Positions 34,507-43,461 of a stretch of 64,000 nucleotides of DNA are shown here, in pieces (position 1 is the stretch's first letter; every line of letters begins with the position of its first letter). A program made the translations under genes and the position numbers. This DNA is from Planctomycetota bacterium (GTDB lineage: Bacteria > Planctomycetota > UBA1135). The stretch lies in assembly GCA_021776795.1 (NCBI GenBank), contig JAJFFC010000017.1:185287-249286 (forward strand), in the 5' to 3' direction. The notes under the pieces are model-generated. The model saw only the letters and a list, made by a program, of their open reading frames with translations. It did not search any database and was not told where the DNA came from.

Positions 34507-35067
34507 ATGGCCAATCTTCTTCTTGGTGTTTCCGCATCTGCCGCTTGCTTTAAGGCCGCGGCTTTGGCGTCTTCTTTGCATGGCAAGGGCCATCAGGTGC
34601 AAGTGGTGCTCACACCGTCGGCCGCGAAGTTGGCGACGCCGTTGCAATTCTCTTGTTTGACCGGGCGCAGCGCTTTGGTCAGTGAGTTCGACGGCCAAGG
34701 AGTCGATCCATCTGGCATGGATCACATTTCTTTGGCGCGTGAAGCAGATTTATTGCTGATGGCACCCGCCACCGCCAATTTGATCGGTCAGTTAGCACAA
34801 GGATTGGCGCCGAACTTGCTGACGACCTTGGCCTTGGCTTGGGAAAGTGACAAGCCTCGTTTGTTTGCGCCGGCCATGAACCCCGCAATGTGGGCGCAAC
34901 CTGCCGTGCAGCGCAACTTGAATACGCTGCAACAAGATGGCTGGCAATTGTTGGCACCCGCCGAAGGCCACACTGCTTGCGGCGAAGATGGTCATGGGCG
35001 CTTGCAAGAAGTTCCCGACTTAGTTTCTGCGGTTGAAGCCGCGCTTGCCGCTGGCGGCAAAGCTTAG
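34507..35067 (+). CDS. coaC: Phosphopantothenoylcysteine decarboxylase (CoaC part, stand-alone)
   Basis: 186 residues, a flavoprotein of the HFCD family. It shows LLGVSASAACFKAAALA, the active-site His in GMDHISLAREADLLLMAPATANLIGQLAQG, the substrate-binding PAMNPAMWAQPAVQ and the lid motif GHTACGEDGHGRL. It decarboxylates phosphopantothenoylcysteine in coenzyme A synthesis. In most bacteria it is fused to CoaB; here the two halves are separate adjacent genes six bases apart. Confidence 0.9.
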   Translation: MANLLLGVSASAACFKAAALASSLHGKGHQVQVVLTPSAAKLATPLQFSCLTGRSALVSEFDGQGVDPSGMDHISLAREADLLLMAPATANLIGQLAQGLAPNLLTTLALAWESDKPRLFAPAMNPAMWAQPAVQRNLNTLQQDGWQLLAPAEGHTACGEDGHGRLQEVPDLVSAVEAALAAGGKA

Positions 35068-35073
35068 GCAGTC

Positions 35074-35706
35074 ATGGCGCGCTACCTCGTCACCGCTGGT
35101 CCCACGCGCGAAGCGATTGACCCGGTGCGCTTTTTGTCGAACCGTTCCAGTGGTCGCATGGGTTACGCTTTGGCCGACGCCCTGATGCGCCGCGGCCACG
35201 ATGTGATTTTGATCAGTGGCCCAGTTGCGCTGAAACCGCCGCCGGTGCGTGTGGTTGAGCAAGTAGAGTCGGCGCGCGAAATGCTCGCTGCCTGTGAAAG
35301 CAACTGGGGTTCTTGCGACGGCGTATTCGCCGTCGCGGCGGTGTCAGATTTCCGCCCGGCAGAAGTGAGCGCCCAAAAATGGAAGCGCGGCGAAGACCAA
35401 GCGCCTTCGATCGCACTCACCGCCAACCCAGACATCATCGCCACCTTGTGCCGGAACAAGGGCAAGCGTTTGGCCGTCGCCTTTGCAGTCGAAACCGAGT
35501 ACGAAGAGGCCAGCGCCCTGGCCAAAATGCGTCGCAAGGGCGTGGATTACATCGCCCTGAATGGCCCCGCCGCGCAAGGAGCCAAAAGCAGTTCCCTGCT
35601 CCTCCTCGGCGCCGATGGCCTGCGCCAAGCCCTCGGCCCAGCCCCCAAAGAAGAGCTCGTCGAAACGCTCCTAGACACGATTTTCGACAACCGGGACCAC
35701 ATGTAG
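35074..35706 (+). CDS. coaB: Phosphopantothenate-cysteine ligase (CoaB part, stand-alone)
   Basis: 210 residues. It begins with LVTAGPTREAIDPVRFLSN and RSSGRMGYALADALMRRGHDV, the nucleotide-binding start of CoaB, and has AAVSDFRPAE and the dimerisation/active region AFAVETEYEEASALAKMRRKG with YIALNG. It joins cysteine to 4'-phosphopantothenate using a nucleotide triphosphate. It is the partner of the coaC gene just upstream. Confidence 0.9.
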   Translation: MARYLVTAGPTREAIDPVRFLSNRSSGRMGYALADALMRRGHDVILISGPVALKPPPVRVVEQVESAREMLAACESNWGSCDGVFAVAAVSDFRPAEVSAQKWKRGEDQAPSIALTANPDIIATLCRNKGKRLAVAFAVETEYEEASALAKMRRKGVDYIALNGPAAQGAKSSSLLLLGADGLRQALGPAPKEELVETLLDTIFDNRDHM

Positions 35707-35786
35707 TGGCTGTGCCGCTTTCTGCGGCTTCCTAGCCCGCGGCACTAGAAGCGGGGCCTGCCGAGGTCTACCATAGGGGCGCAGTC

Positions 35787-38447
35787 GTGGCAGCTTCGCG
35801 CAAACGATCCTCCGGCGGCAAGAAGACCGCCAAAAAGACGGCTTCGCGCCGTCGCTCCACTCCCAAGCGGAATCAGGCCGGAGCCCAAATTGGGTTCCTC
35901 GGCCATGGGCTGCAGCTGGTCCTGACTTGGCTTGGCACCGCCATCATGAGTGTGCTCGCCGCCGTGCGCTGGATCGGCGCGGGCGCACTTTCCGCCCTGC
36001 GCGGCCGCCGCGGTCGCCAGCCCTTTGGCATGGTCCTCGCCGCCGCTTCACTCTATGTGTTAGTGGCCTTGCTTGACTTCCAACAGGAGCACGAAAATCT
36101 CTGTGGCAAGCTCGGTTACAACATCGCCGATTCGCTGTTGTTGTTCCTTGGTATGGGCGCATTCGTCATGCCGGTCTTCGGCGCCTTCTGGGGTGTCGCC
36201 CGTTTGCTGCGCGACGAAAGCTCGGGTTACGCTGAATTTAAGTTGGTCGGCATTGTGTTGCTGAGCTTCAGCTTGTCTCTGGTTGGGCAAGCCATCGGTG
36301 ACGTCGCCGGCACACTCAGCTTCCCTGCCGGACATGGAGGATTCATCGGCGCTCAAGTTCACCCACCCCTACTAGAATCGCTTGGGCCTTTCGGTCTAGG
36401 TGTGGTCATGGTGTTATTGGTCGGCTTGAGTTCCTTCATGGCCACCGAATGGGCCTTCGTGCCTTTGATTCGCGACGCGCTCAAGCGCAGTGCCGACACT
36501 TTGCGCCAGCAAGACCTGCCATGGGGTGGGGGCGAGCGCAAACCCATCGCCGAAGATGCCGTCGAAAGCCGGCAGGCTGCAGCAAGTGGGTTGAAGCGTT
36601 TTTGGCAAGCCATTCGCGGTCAATTCCACACCTATGACAAGGCCGAAGCTGCCGCCGTTGATGGTGGTGCTCCTGCGCCCGCCGCGGCAGCGGAAGCAGA
36701 AGAGCCACAAGAGTTGGCGGTAAAGATTGGTGGCAAGCGCCAGAAGTCACGGGCGGTTGCCGAGGAAGAAGTTGCCGAGGAAGCCAAGTCAGCGCCGAAG
36801 CCGAAAGCGGTCAAGCCCGAGCCGAAACCCGTACCGCCAGCTGGGGTGGCCGAGAACCTGCCTCAGGGTGACGAGTTTGAGCTTCCGGGGATTTCGGTCG
36901 CGCCAGAAACGCGCAGTGCCGAAGTCGACCCCGATGAGGGCATTCCAGCGGCCAAACCAAAGCGCAAGCAGAAGAAACCGCGCCTAGATTCGCTGCCACC
37001 GACCGACATTCTGGTCGAAGGGGAAGGCGGCGACTACAGCGGGCAGCGCGAAGAGATCAACAAGCTTGGGCGCAAGCTGCAAGGCGTGTTCGATGCCTTC
37101 GGTCTCGACGGCAAGGTGATTGGCGCCGAACGCGGCCCGACCCTGACCATGTACGAGGTGCAGTTGGCTGCAGGCGTTTCCGTGAAGAAGCTGAAGTCGC
37201 AGCGCGAAGACCTCGGCATTGCGCTGGGTACTCACGGGGTGCGTATCGTGTTCCCGCTGCCTGGTCGTTCGACCGTCGGCATTGAAGTGCCGAACCTAGT
37301 GCGCGATGCGGTACGCCTGAAAGATGTCTACGAAGGCGCCAACCTCGACTTCTCGAAGAACAAGTTGCCCATGGTGATTGGTTGCGACACGCTGGGTAAA
37401 CCGGCGATCGAAGACCTGGCGAAGATGCCACACATGCTGATTGCCGGTACCACTGGTTCGGGTAAGTCGGTGTGCTTGAACAGCATCTTGGTGACCATGC
37501 TCTTGACGCGTACGCCCGAACAAGTGCGTTTTGTCATGATCGACCCCAAGCAGGTCGAGCTGCAAGTTTTCTCTGATATCCCACACCTGCTTTGTCCGGT
37601 CGTGACCGACATGAAGCGCGCGCCATTCGTGCTGGAGTGGTCGGTGCGGCAAATGGAAGATCGCCTGCACCAGTTCAAGATGGCTGGTGTGCGCAACATC
37701 AACGATTACAACGCGATGGGGGCGAAGGGTTTGCAGGAACACCTCGGCGATGCCTACGACCCGGAAGAATACCCAGACACCATCCCGTATTTCGTGGTCG
37801 TCATCGACGAACTCGCCGACCTCATGATGACTTCGAAGAAGGAAGTCGAGACCAGTATTTCGCGTATCGCGGCGAAGGCACGCGCGGCGGGCATCCACTT
37901 GATTGTCGCCACCCAGCGACCAAGTACCGATGTCGTCACCGGCCTGATCAAGGCCAACCTCCCGGTGCGTATGTCCTTCCGCGTGAACACAGGCATCGAC
38001 AGCCGCGTGGTGCTCGATGAAGGTGGCGCCGACGGCCTCCTCGGCAATGGTGACTTCCTCTATCGCCCGCCTGGCTCTGGCACCCTGGTTCGTGGGCAGG
38101 GCGCATTCGTCAGCACCAAAGAGGTCACCGGCGTGTGCGATCACCTACGCGCCCACGGCAAGCCGGAATTCCTCGAGGATCTGGTGCAAATGAAGGGCCC
38201 AGGCGCTGGCAGCGGCTCCGAGGTCGACGACCCGCTCTACGAAGACGCCGTGCGCGTGATTCTGCAGAGTGGCCGCGGCTCGGCATCGCTAATTCAGCGT
38301 GCTCTGAGCGTCGGATACACCCGCGCAAGCCGACTTATAGATATCATGACGGAACAAGGCGTGCTCGGCCCCTTCGTTGGCTCGAAGGCACGCGAAGTCC
38401 TTCTGAGCCTCGAAGATTGGGAACAACAACACGAGCAGGCGTCGTAG
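35787..38447 (+). CDS. ftsK: FtsK/SpoIIIE DNA translocase
   Basis: 886 residues from GTG 35787. Basic N-terminus, four membrane segments (for example FGMVLAAASLYVLVALLDF, LLLFLGMGAFVMPVFGAFWG), an Ala/Glu/Pro-rich linker (about 285-390), then the FtsK motor: alpha/beta domain with LDGKVIGAERGPTLTMYEV, Walker A in IAGTTGSGKSVCLN, FVMIDPKQVEL, Walker B VVVIDELADLMM, VATQRPSTDVVTG and a winged-helix gamma domain (SASLIQRALSVGYTRASRLI). It pumps DNA at the division site to resolve chromosome dimers. The gamma domain has the usual Arg/Ser pattern for KOPS reading. Confidence 0.95.
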   Translation: MAASRKRSSGGKKTAKKTASRRRSTPKRNQAGAQIGFLGHGLQLVLTWLGTAIMSVLAAVRWIGAGALSALRGRRGRQPFGMVLAAASLYVLVALLDFQQEHENLCGKLGYNIADSLLLFLGMGAFVMPVFGAFWGVARLLRDESSGYAEFKLVGIVLLSFSLSLVGQAIGDVAGTLSFPAGHGGFIGAQVHPPLLESLGPFGLGVVMVLLVGLSSFMATEWAFVPLIRDALKRSADTLRQQDLPWGGGERKPIAEDAVESRQAAASGLKRFWQAIRGQFHTYDKAEAAAVDGGAPAPAAAAEAEEPQELAVKIGGKRQKSRAVAEEEVAEEAKSAPKPKAVKPEPKPVPPAGVAENLPQGDEFELPGISVAPETRSAEVDPDEGIPAAKPKRKQKKPRLDSLPPTDILVEGEGGDYSGQREEINKLGRKLQGVFDAFGLDGKVIGAERGPTLTMYEVQLAAGVSVKKLKSQREDLGIALGTHGVRIVFPLPGRSTVGIEVPNLVRDAVRLKDVYEGANLDFSKNKLPMVIGCDTLGKPAIEDLAKMPHMLIAGTTGSGKSVCLNSILVTMLLTRTPEQVRFVMIDPKQVELQVFSDIPHLLCPVVTDMKRAPFVLEWSVRQMEDRLHQFKMAGVRNINDYNAMGAKGLQEHLGDAYDPEEYPDTIPYFVVVIDELADLMMTSKKEVETSISRIAAKARAAGIHLIVATQRPSTDVVTGLIKANLPVRMSFRVNTGIDSRVVLDEGGADGLLGNGDFLYRPPGSGTLVRGQGAFVSTKEVTGVCDHLRAHGKPEFLEDLVQMKGPGAGSGSEVDDPLYEDAVRVILQSGRGSASLIQRALSVGYTRASRLIDIMTEQGVLGPFVGSKAREVLLSLEDWEQQHEQAS

Positions 38448-39796
38448 ATGCCGCCGGCGGCGCACGTGACATTCACGTCGCCCTGGTCCACCTTGGTTGC
38501 GCACGCAACCTGATCGATTCCGAGAATATTCTCGGACGCTTGGGGGCCGAGGGCTATGCGCTCACCGGCGCCGTCGATCAGGCCGACGTCGCCATTCTCA
38601 ACACCTGCAGTTTCATTGGACCTGCACGCGAGGAATCCGAAGGCGCGATTCGCGACTTACTCGCGGCCAAGAAAGAAGGCCAACTGCGCGGCGTCGTTGT
38701 CGCCGGTTGTCTGCCGGAGAAATTCCGCCCCGACATCGAAGCGCGCTTTCCCGAGGTCGATGCCTTCCTCGGCTTGAGTGACTACAGCAATGTTGCACGC
38801 ATTGTCGAAGAAGTGTTGAAGGGCCGCAAGATTCGAGATGACGTCGGCGGTCGCGCACCGCAAGGCCAAGGCGAGTTTTTGCGTTTGCTGCAAACGCCAC
38901 GCAGCTACGCCTATTTGCGCCCAAGTCACGGCTGCGACCACGAATGTGCCTTTTGCATCATTCCTCAGATCCGCGGCAAGCAATCGAGTAAGCCGATTGC
39001 GGCAGTCGTGGAAGAAACCGAGCGCTTGGTGGCGCAAGGTGTGCGTGAAATCGTCATGGTCGCCGAAGATACCACTGGTTATGGCCGCGATATCAAAGGC
39101 GGGCCGGAATTGCCTGAGTTGGTCGAGGCCATGGCCGCGGTGGATGGCCTGCAATGGTTGCGCGTGATGTACGCCTACCCCAACCGCTTCCCGTGGCGCC
39201 TGACCGAGGTCATGACCGCCCACGACAATGTCGTTCCCTATCTGGATATCCCCACGCAGCACATCGCCACCCCTGTGCTCAAGCGCATGCGCCGTGGCGG
39301 TTCGAGTGACAGTGTGCGCCGGATCATGAAACGTCTGCGCGAAGAGGTGCCGGGCATCGCCCTGCGCACCACGGTTTTGGTTGGCCATCCCGGCGAAGAC
39401 GAGGCCTCCTTTGAGGAACTGCTGGCCTGGCTCGAAGAATTCCGCTTTGAACGCCTGGGCGCCTTCGCCTTCAGTCCCGAAGCCACCGCGCCCGCCGGCC
39501 AGGACGACGACCGCTGCTCTCACCAAGAAGCTCTAGACCGCCAGCGCCGTGTGATGGAGCTACAGGCGCGCATCCATGCCGATTTCCAGCAATCTCTGGT
39601 CGGCAAAGATCTCCAAGTCCTGGTCGACGACAATGACGGTGATTGGGCCCTCGCCCGCACCTGGGCCGATGCCCCCGAAGTCGATGGCCTGGTCAAAATC
39701 CACGACCCCGCGCACAACCTTTCCACAGGCGCCATGCCCGTGGTTCGCGTGACTGCCGCAGACGGGTACGATTTGACTGCCGAAGTGCAGCGCTAA
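38417..39796 (+). CDS. rimO: Ribosomal protein S12 methylthiotransferase RimO
   Basis: 459 residues if started at TTG 38417, which overlaps ftsK by 31 bases; no ATG lies in frame before the conserved region, so the start is uncertain. UPF0004 cysteines are in LGCARNLIDSE, LNTCSFIGPAREES and VVAGCLPEKF. The radical-SAM cluster CxxxCxxC is in GCDHECAFCIIPQIRGKQ. A TRAM domain ends the protein (GKDLQVLVDDNDGDW). RimO adds a methylthio group to an Asp of ribosomal protein S12; LGCAKN-like and IPQ elements agree with RimO rather than MiaB. Followed by pgsA 25 bases later. Confidence 0.93.
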   Translation: MGTTTRAGVVDAAGGARDIHVALVHLGCARNLIDSENILGRLGAEGYALTGAVDQADVAILNTCSFIGPAREESEGAIRDLLAAKKEGQLRGVVVAGCLPEKFRPDIEARFPEVDAFLGLSDYSNVARIVEEVLKGRKIRDDVGGRAPQGQGEFLRLLQTPRSYAYLRPSHGCDHECAFCIIPQIRGKQSSKPIAAVVEETERLVAQGVREIVMVAEDTTGYGRDIKGGPELPELVEAMAAVDGLQWLRVMYAYPNRFPWRLTEVMTAHDNVVPYLDIPTQHIATPVLKRMRRGGSSDSVRRIMKRLREEVPGIALRTTVLVGHPGEDEASFEELLAWLEEFRFERLGAFAFSPEATAPAGQDDDRCSHQEALDRQRRVMELQARIHADFQQSLVGKDLQVLVDDNDGDWALARTWADAPEVDGLVKIHDPAHNLSTGAMPVVRVTAADGYDLTAEVQR

Positions 39797-39821
39797 CCCC
39801 GCGCGAGCACCCCCCTCGCCG

Positions 39822-40478
39822 ATGAACATCCGCCAACTGCCCAATCTCATCACCGCCGTGCGGTTGGTGCTGGCTGTGGGCGCCTTCTGGTGGTTGGAAG
39901 AAGTCCTCGATGTCCGCGGCCATGCCGGCGAAGCCCTCGGCCAATCGCCTGCCGTCAGCGGCCCGGCCTTTTGGGCCTTTTGGTTCTTCCTGGTCGCGGC
40001 GGTTACGGATTGGCTCGATGGCTGGCTTGCCCGCCGCAACGGCTGGGTGACCGCGCTTGGTCGTGTGGCCGACCCCGTGGTCGACAAAGTTCTGACCTTG
40101 GGCTCCTTGATCTACCTCGCTGCCGGCACCCAATACGCTCGTCCCGAAGATCTGTTCACGGTCATGCCGGTATGGGCGGTGGTGATTTTGATCGCCCGGG
40201 AATTCTTGGTCACCGCCCTCCGCGGCCTGGTCGAAAGCCGCGGCATGCAGTTCCCAGCCGACCGCTACGGCAAAGCCAAAATGGTCACTCAAGTGGTGTA
40301 CATCTCGATTGCGATTGGCGCCGCCGGTGACATCCCCGAAAAACTGCACATGCCCTTCCTGGAATGGACGCGTGAGCCGCATTTCTTTGCCGCGGTGTTC
40401 TGCCTCATGATCCTTCTGGCAGTGGCCTCAGGCCTGAACTACTGCGTGAAAGGCGCTCGGATGCTGGCTTCTTCATGA
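39822..40478 (+). CDS. pgsA: CDP-diacylglycerol-glycerol-3-phosphate 3-phosphatidyltransferase
   Basis: 218 residues. It carries the CDP-alcohol phosphotransferase motif D-x2-D-G-x2-A-R-x8-G-x3-D-x3-D in DWLDGWLARRNGWVTALGRVADPVVDK. About five or six membrane helices, for example AFWAFWFFLVAAVTD and VMPVWAVVILIAREFLVTAL. It makes phosphatidylglycerophosphate for membrane lipids. The stop overlaps the following AAA+ gene by four bases. Confidence 0.92.
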   Translation: MNIRQLPNLITAVRLVLAVGAFWWLEEVLDVRGHAGEALGQSPAVSGPAFWAFWFFLVAAVTDWLDGWLARRNGWVTALGRVADPVVDKVLTLGSLIYLAAGTQYARPEDLFTVMPVWAVVILIAREFLVTALRGLVESRGMQFPADRYGKAKMVTQVVYISIAIGAAGDIPEKLHMPFLEWTREPHFFAAVFCLMILLAVASGLNYCVKGARMLASS

Positions 40479-41392
40479 ACGCAGAAGATCTACACGCAGA
40501 GTTGCAAATGCTGTTCGAACGCATCGAGCAGTCCGATGACGTCACCCGTCAAGAAGTGCTGACCTTGGTCGGCGCCTGGCTCGACACCCAAGCGGGCAAG
40601 GCACCTAACCCCAGCGAGTTGCCGGGACAGTTCGGCATGATTGGCGCTTCGCCGGCCATGCAACGCGTATTTGATTTGGTGGCGCGCATTGTGCGCACCG
40701 ATGTTCCGGTGTTAGTCCTGGGCGAAAGTGGCACTGGCAAAGAACTCATCGCCAAGGCTCTGCACAAATATGGTCCGCGTAAGCGCAAGCCATTGGTCTC
40801 GGTGAACTGCGCCGCGATTCCGGGCACCTTGCTCGAAGCCGAAATCTTCGGCCATGTCAAAGGCAGCTTCACAGGCGCTCACCAAGATCGCGACGGCTAC
40901 GCCACCGCGGCCGACGGCGGCACCTTGTTCCTAGACGAAATCGGTGAGATTCCCATCGAGTTGCAGGCCAAGCTGTTGCGCTTCCTGCAAGATGGCGAAG
41001 TCCGCCCTGTCGGCAGCAACAAAGCACGCAACGTCGATGTGCGTATCGTGGCCGCCACCAACCGCGCCTTGCTGCAACGCGTCAAGCAAGGCGCCTTCCG
41101 CGAAGACCTCTACTACCGCTTAGCGGTGCTGACCCTAGAGCTCCCGCCACTGCGTGAGCGCCAGGAAGACATCCCGGCTTTGGTCGAGTTCTTGCTCCAG
41201 CAGCAAGGCAAAGAGGGCATGCCAACCGCGCAGGCAAGCGCCGAAGCACAGTCTGTGTTGCAGGCTTACGATTGGCCCGGAAACATCCGCCAACTGCAAA
41301 ACGAGTTGGTGCGCGCCGCGGCATTCTGCCATGCAGGCATGATTCAGCCAGCGGATTTATCGCCGGAAGTGCAAGCTGGCCCGAAGTCCTAA
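40475..41392 (+). CDS. Sigma-54 interaction AAA+ protein lacking sensor and DNA-binding domains
   Basis: 305 residues. The AAA+ core has Walker A GESGTGKE at 83-90, the sigma-54 loop as GSFTGA at 130-135 (Ala to Ser in place of GAFTGA), Walker B in [16 protein letters not shown], arginine-finger region [22 protein letters not shown] and the end [18 protein letters not shown]. Before it lie only 50 helical residues, not a receiver or GAF domain, and the protein stops soon after the AAA+ lid with no Fis-type helix-turn-helix. Such proteins, if active, work from solution with sigma-54. It is the last gene of the long operon, overlapping pgsA. Confidence 0.9.
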   Translation: MNAEDLHAELQMLFERIEQSDDVTRQEVLTLVGAWLDTQAGKAPNPSELPGQFGMIGASPAMQRVFDLVARIVRTDVPVLVLGESGTGKELIAKALHKYGPRKRKPLVSVNCAAIPGTLLEAEIFGHVKGSFTGAHQDRDGYATAADGGTLFLDEIGEIPIELQAKLLRFLQDGEVRPVGSNKARNVDVRIVAATNRALLQRVKQGAFREDLYYRLAVLTLELPPLRERQEDIPALVEFLLQQQGKEGMPTAQASAEAQSVLQAYDWPGNIRQLQNELVRAAAFCHAGMIQPADLSPEVQAGPKS

Positions 41393-41401
41393 GCGCGTGG
41401 C

Positions 41402-41791
41402 TTAGTTCTCGCTGCCGGATTCTTCCCCAGCAGCATTCTCGGTTGACGCCGGGTTGCGTGCGCCACGCTCTTCCTGCAAGGCTTCTCGCGTGATGCTCGG
41501 CTTCGGGGACACGACGTTCACCAGAGTGGAGCTGACGATAACGATGACGAACAAGACCACAGTGAGAATGATGCCATCGAGCAGGAAGCGGCGATCCCAC
41601 TTCTTGCGCTCGCCGTAAAGCAGCTCAATTTCTTCCTTGGGGCGAAACTCGCCCTTCCATGGGAAGCGTCCACGCTCGGACTCTTCGAGGGCCTGTTGAC
41701 GGGCAACCAGCAAACGCTGCTCCATTTGCACGGAGCGGTAACGCTCGAGCAACTCGAGCTTGCGCTTTTGTACTTGCTTGACGGTGGCCAT
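41402..41791 (-). CDS. Single-pass membrane protein of polysaccharide cluster
   Basis: 129 residues. A charged, helical cytoplasmic region of about 70 residues (KRKLELLERYRSVQMEQRLL) is followed by one membrane segment (GIILTVVLFVIVIVSSTLVNV) and a Glu/Ala-rich periplasmic tail. No family recognised. Its start is two bases before the next gene's stop region on the same strand, so it is the last gene of the Wzz-like unit. Convergent with the sigma-54 AAA+ gene. Confidence 0.7.
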   Translation of the reverse strand: MATVKQVQKRKLELLERYRSVQMEQRLLVARQQALEESERGRFPWKGEFRPKEEIELLYGERKKWDRRFLLDGIILTVVLFVIVIVSSTLVNVVSPKPSITREALQEERGARNPASTENAAGEESGSEN

Positions 41792-41792
41792 A

Positions 41793-42062
41793 TCAGAGGA
41801 CCGTCATCATGGAGCGAATGGTGTAGACCACAGCAATCACGGCCCAAGTACCAAAGACTGCGCCAAAGGCAATCTGGAATAGGAGCATGACGATGCGGCC
41901 CGGCGCCTTGTCGAACAAGGTGCTTGGTGGGGCAGGGAGATCTTTGCGCTTGACGGCTTCGGCGTGCAGAAGATCAAAGACTTGCTGCTCGACCTCGTGG
42001 TCAATCCGCGCCCGAACCTCGTTCGGAATTTCCTGGAAGTCGCGGGACAGTTGCTCTACCAC
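41793..42062 (-). CDS. Small tail-anchored membrane protein next to the Wzz-like gene
   Basis: 89 residues from GTG 42062, which overlaps the stop codon of the Wzz-like gene and has GGAGAAGG at the right distance; the longer open frame to 42161 lies entirely within that gene. A helical, charged N-terminal half (NEVRARIDHEVEQQVFDLLHAEAVKRK) is followed by one membrane segment (IVMLLFQIAFGAVFGTWAVIAVVY). Unknown function. Together with the 129-residue protein it may assist chain-length control. Confidence 0.65.
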   Translation of the reverse strand: MVEQLSRDFQEIPNEVRARIDHEVEQQVFDLLHAEAVKRKDLPAPPSTLFDKAPGRIVMLLFQIAFGAVFGTWAVIAVVYTIRSMMTVL

Positions 42063-43387
42063 AGCACCTTCTCCCGATAGCGCTGGAAGGACGACATCAT
42101 GATGACGAGGCAGATCGACATGGCAAAGCCAAGAACGCCGGCCACCAACAGGTTGAGCCATAGGATGGGGTAGAACGGCGCGGCGCTTTCTGCCGGTGCT
42201 TCCGCAGTAATCAGGAAGCTAGGCCGACGGTCCATGTACAAGCGCAGCTCGTCGCGGCGGGCGCGTTCGTCAGACAAAGTGGCACGCCGGGTGTTGATGT
42301 CGGCCTCCATAGTCTGAAGTCTGGCTTGCAGGCCAATCATGTCTTTCAGGCGGGCCTCGGTGGCATCCAACAAGCCTTGGTAAAGCACTTCTTGGGACTC
42401 CAGGGACTTCTCGCGAATCATGTTGTCGCTGAGCTTGCCTTCGAGTTCGGTGCGCAGGCTGTCGGTGGTGAAACTGCGCGACGATTCAATCGAACTATCT
42501 TCGACGGCGAGCGAACCTTCGAGTTCACTAATCTCCGCCAACTTGGCGACGACGGAGGGGTGCTTATCGCGGAACTCCAAACGCAAAGTGGCAAGCTCAA
42601 CCTTGGCTGCACTGATTTGCGTTTTGATTTGTTCGACACGAGGATTTGTGGTCTCGGTGTAGCCGCCTTGAATAAACTCTTCGCGCCCCGCAAGGGCCTC
42701 TTGGAGAGCGGCGCGCTCTTTCAGCAAAGACTGCAGTGCAGCTTGGGTCGCCAACACCTGGTCGCGATACTGCACAGAATCTTGATGCAGTTGCGCGATT
42801 TCGGTTTGGAAGTCCACCGTTTGGTTTTCCTGGAAGAAAGCCAGGCGCGCTTCTTCCAATTCCTGCACCTTGTCTTCGCTGGCCTTGACCGCATCGACCA
42901 ACATTTCCAAGTTCAGCGCAACGCGTTCTTTGGTGGTGCTGTCGAGCTTGTCGCGGAAGGCACGCAAGTATTCCTCTGCCATGACTCGCGCGACGCGGGC
43001 GTCGGTGTCGAGCGCAGTCAGCACGATGAAGTTGAACTTATCAATCTCAAACTTCATGTGCTTCTTGAGCCACTCGCTGTCGCGGCCTTCGACGCGAGTC
43101 GCGACCAAGTTGCGCATTTCGGTGGACTCAAGAATGCCGAGCAGGGAGTCTTGGGTTTCCGTGCTTGCGGTCGGCAGCTTGGGACCCGTTGGCAGGTTGC
43201 CCTCTTCCGTTCTCAGCGAGACCGGATCGGACTGCGACGACATAAACGCCTTTGCCTGCGAGCGGTAGGTCGGCTCCATCCGACCAGTCATGAGATAGGC
43301 TGCAACCAAGGCCACCGCCGTCACGATGGCGATGACATAAAGGCGCTCATAAATGAGCAGAAATGGTCCTTTCTCCTGGGAGCTCAC
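42056..43387 (-). CDS. Wzz/GumC-like polysaccharide chain-length determinant (co-polymerase)
   Basis: 443 residues. An N-terminal membrane helix (VIAIVTAVALVAAYLMTG) and a C-terminal one (ILWLNLLVAGVLGFAMSICLVI) enclose a long periplasmic coiled coil (about residues 160-390, with Gln/Glu/Leu heptads). The approach to the second helix is Pro-rich (PAESAAPFYPILWLN), as in Wzz proteins. No tyrosine-kinase domain is attached and none is next to it. It probably sets polymer length during export of a surface polysaccharide together with the glycosyltransferases upstream. Confidence 0.88.
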   Translation of the reverse strand: MSSQEKGPFLLIYERLYVIAIVTAVALVAAYLMTGRMEPTYRSQAKAFMSSQSDPVSLRTEEGNLPTGPKLPTASTETQDSLLGILESTEMRNLVATRVEGRDSEWLKKHMKFEIDKFNFIVLTALDTDARVARVMAEEYLRAFRDKLDSTTKERVALNLEMLVDAVKASEDKVQELEEARLAFFQENQTVDFQTEIAQLHQDSVQYRDQVLATQAALQSLLKERAALQEALAGREEFIQGGYTETTNPRVEQIKTQISAAKVELATLRLEFRDKHPSVVAKLAEISELEGSLAVEDSSIESSRSFTTDSLRTELEGKLSDNMIREKSLESQEVLYQGLLDATEARLKDMIGLQARLQTMEADINTRRATLSDERARRDELRLYMDRRPSFLITAEAPAESAAPFYPILWLNLLVAGVLGFAMSICLVIMMSSFQRYREKVLW

Positions 43388-43461
43388 GAAGGCAACGGGG
43401 GTGTGGAAGTCGCGATGGCGTCAGTCTAACGCGGCGAGGGCGAATCTACGCCTAGGATACC

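Noticed and set aside
42326..43429. 367-codon plus-strand frame opposite the Wzz-like gene
   Set aside because: No ribosome binding site and no family pattern; explained by codon bias of the coiled-coil gene on the other strand.
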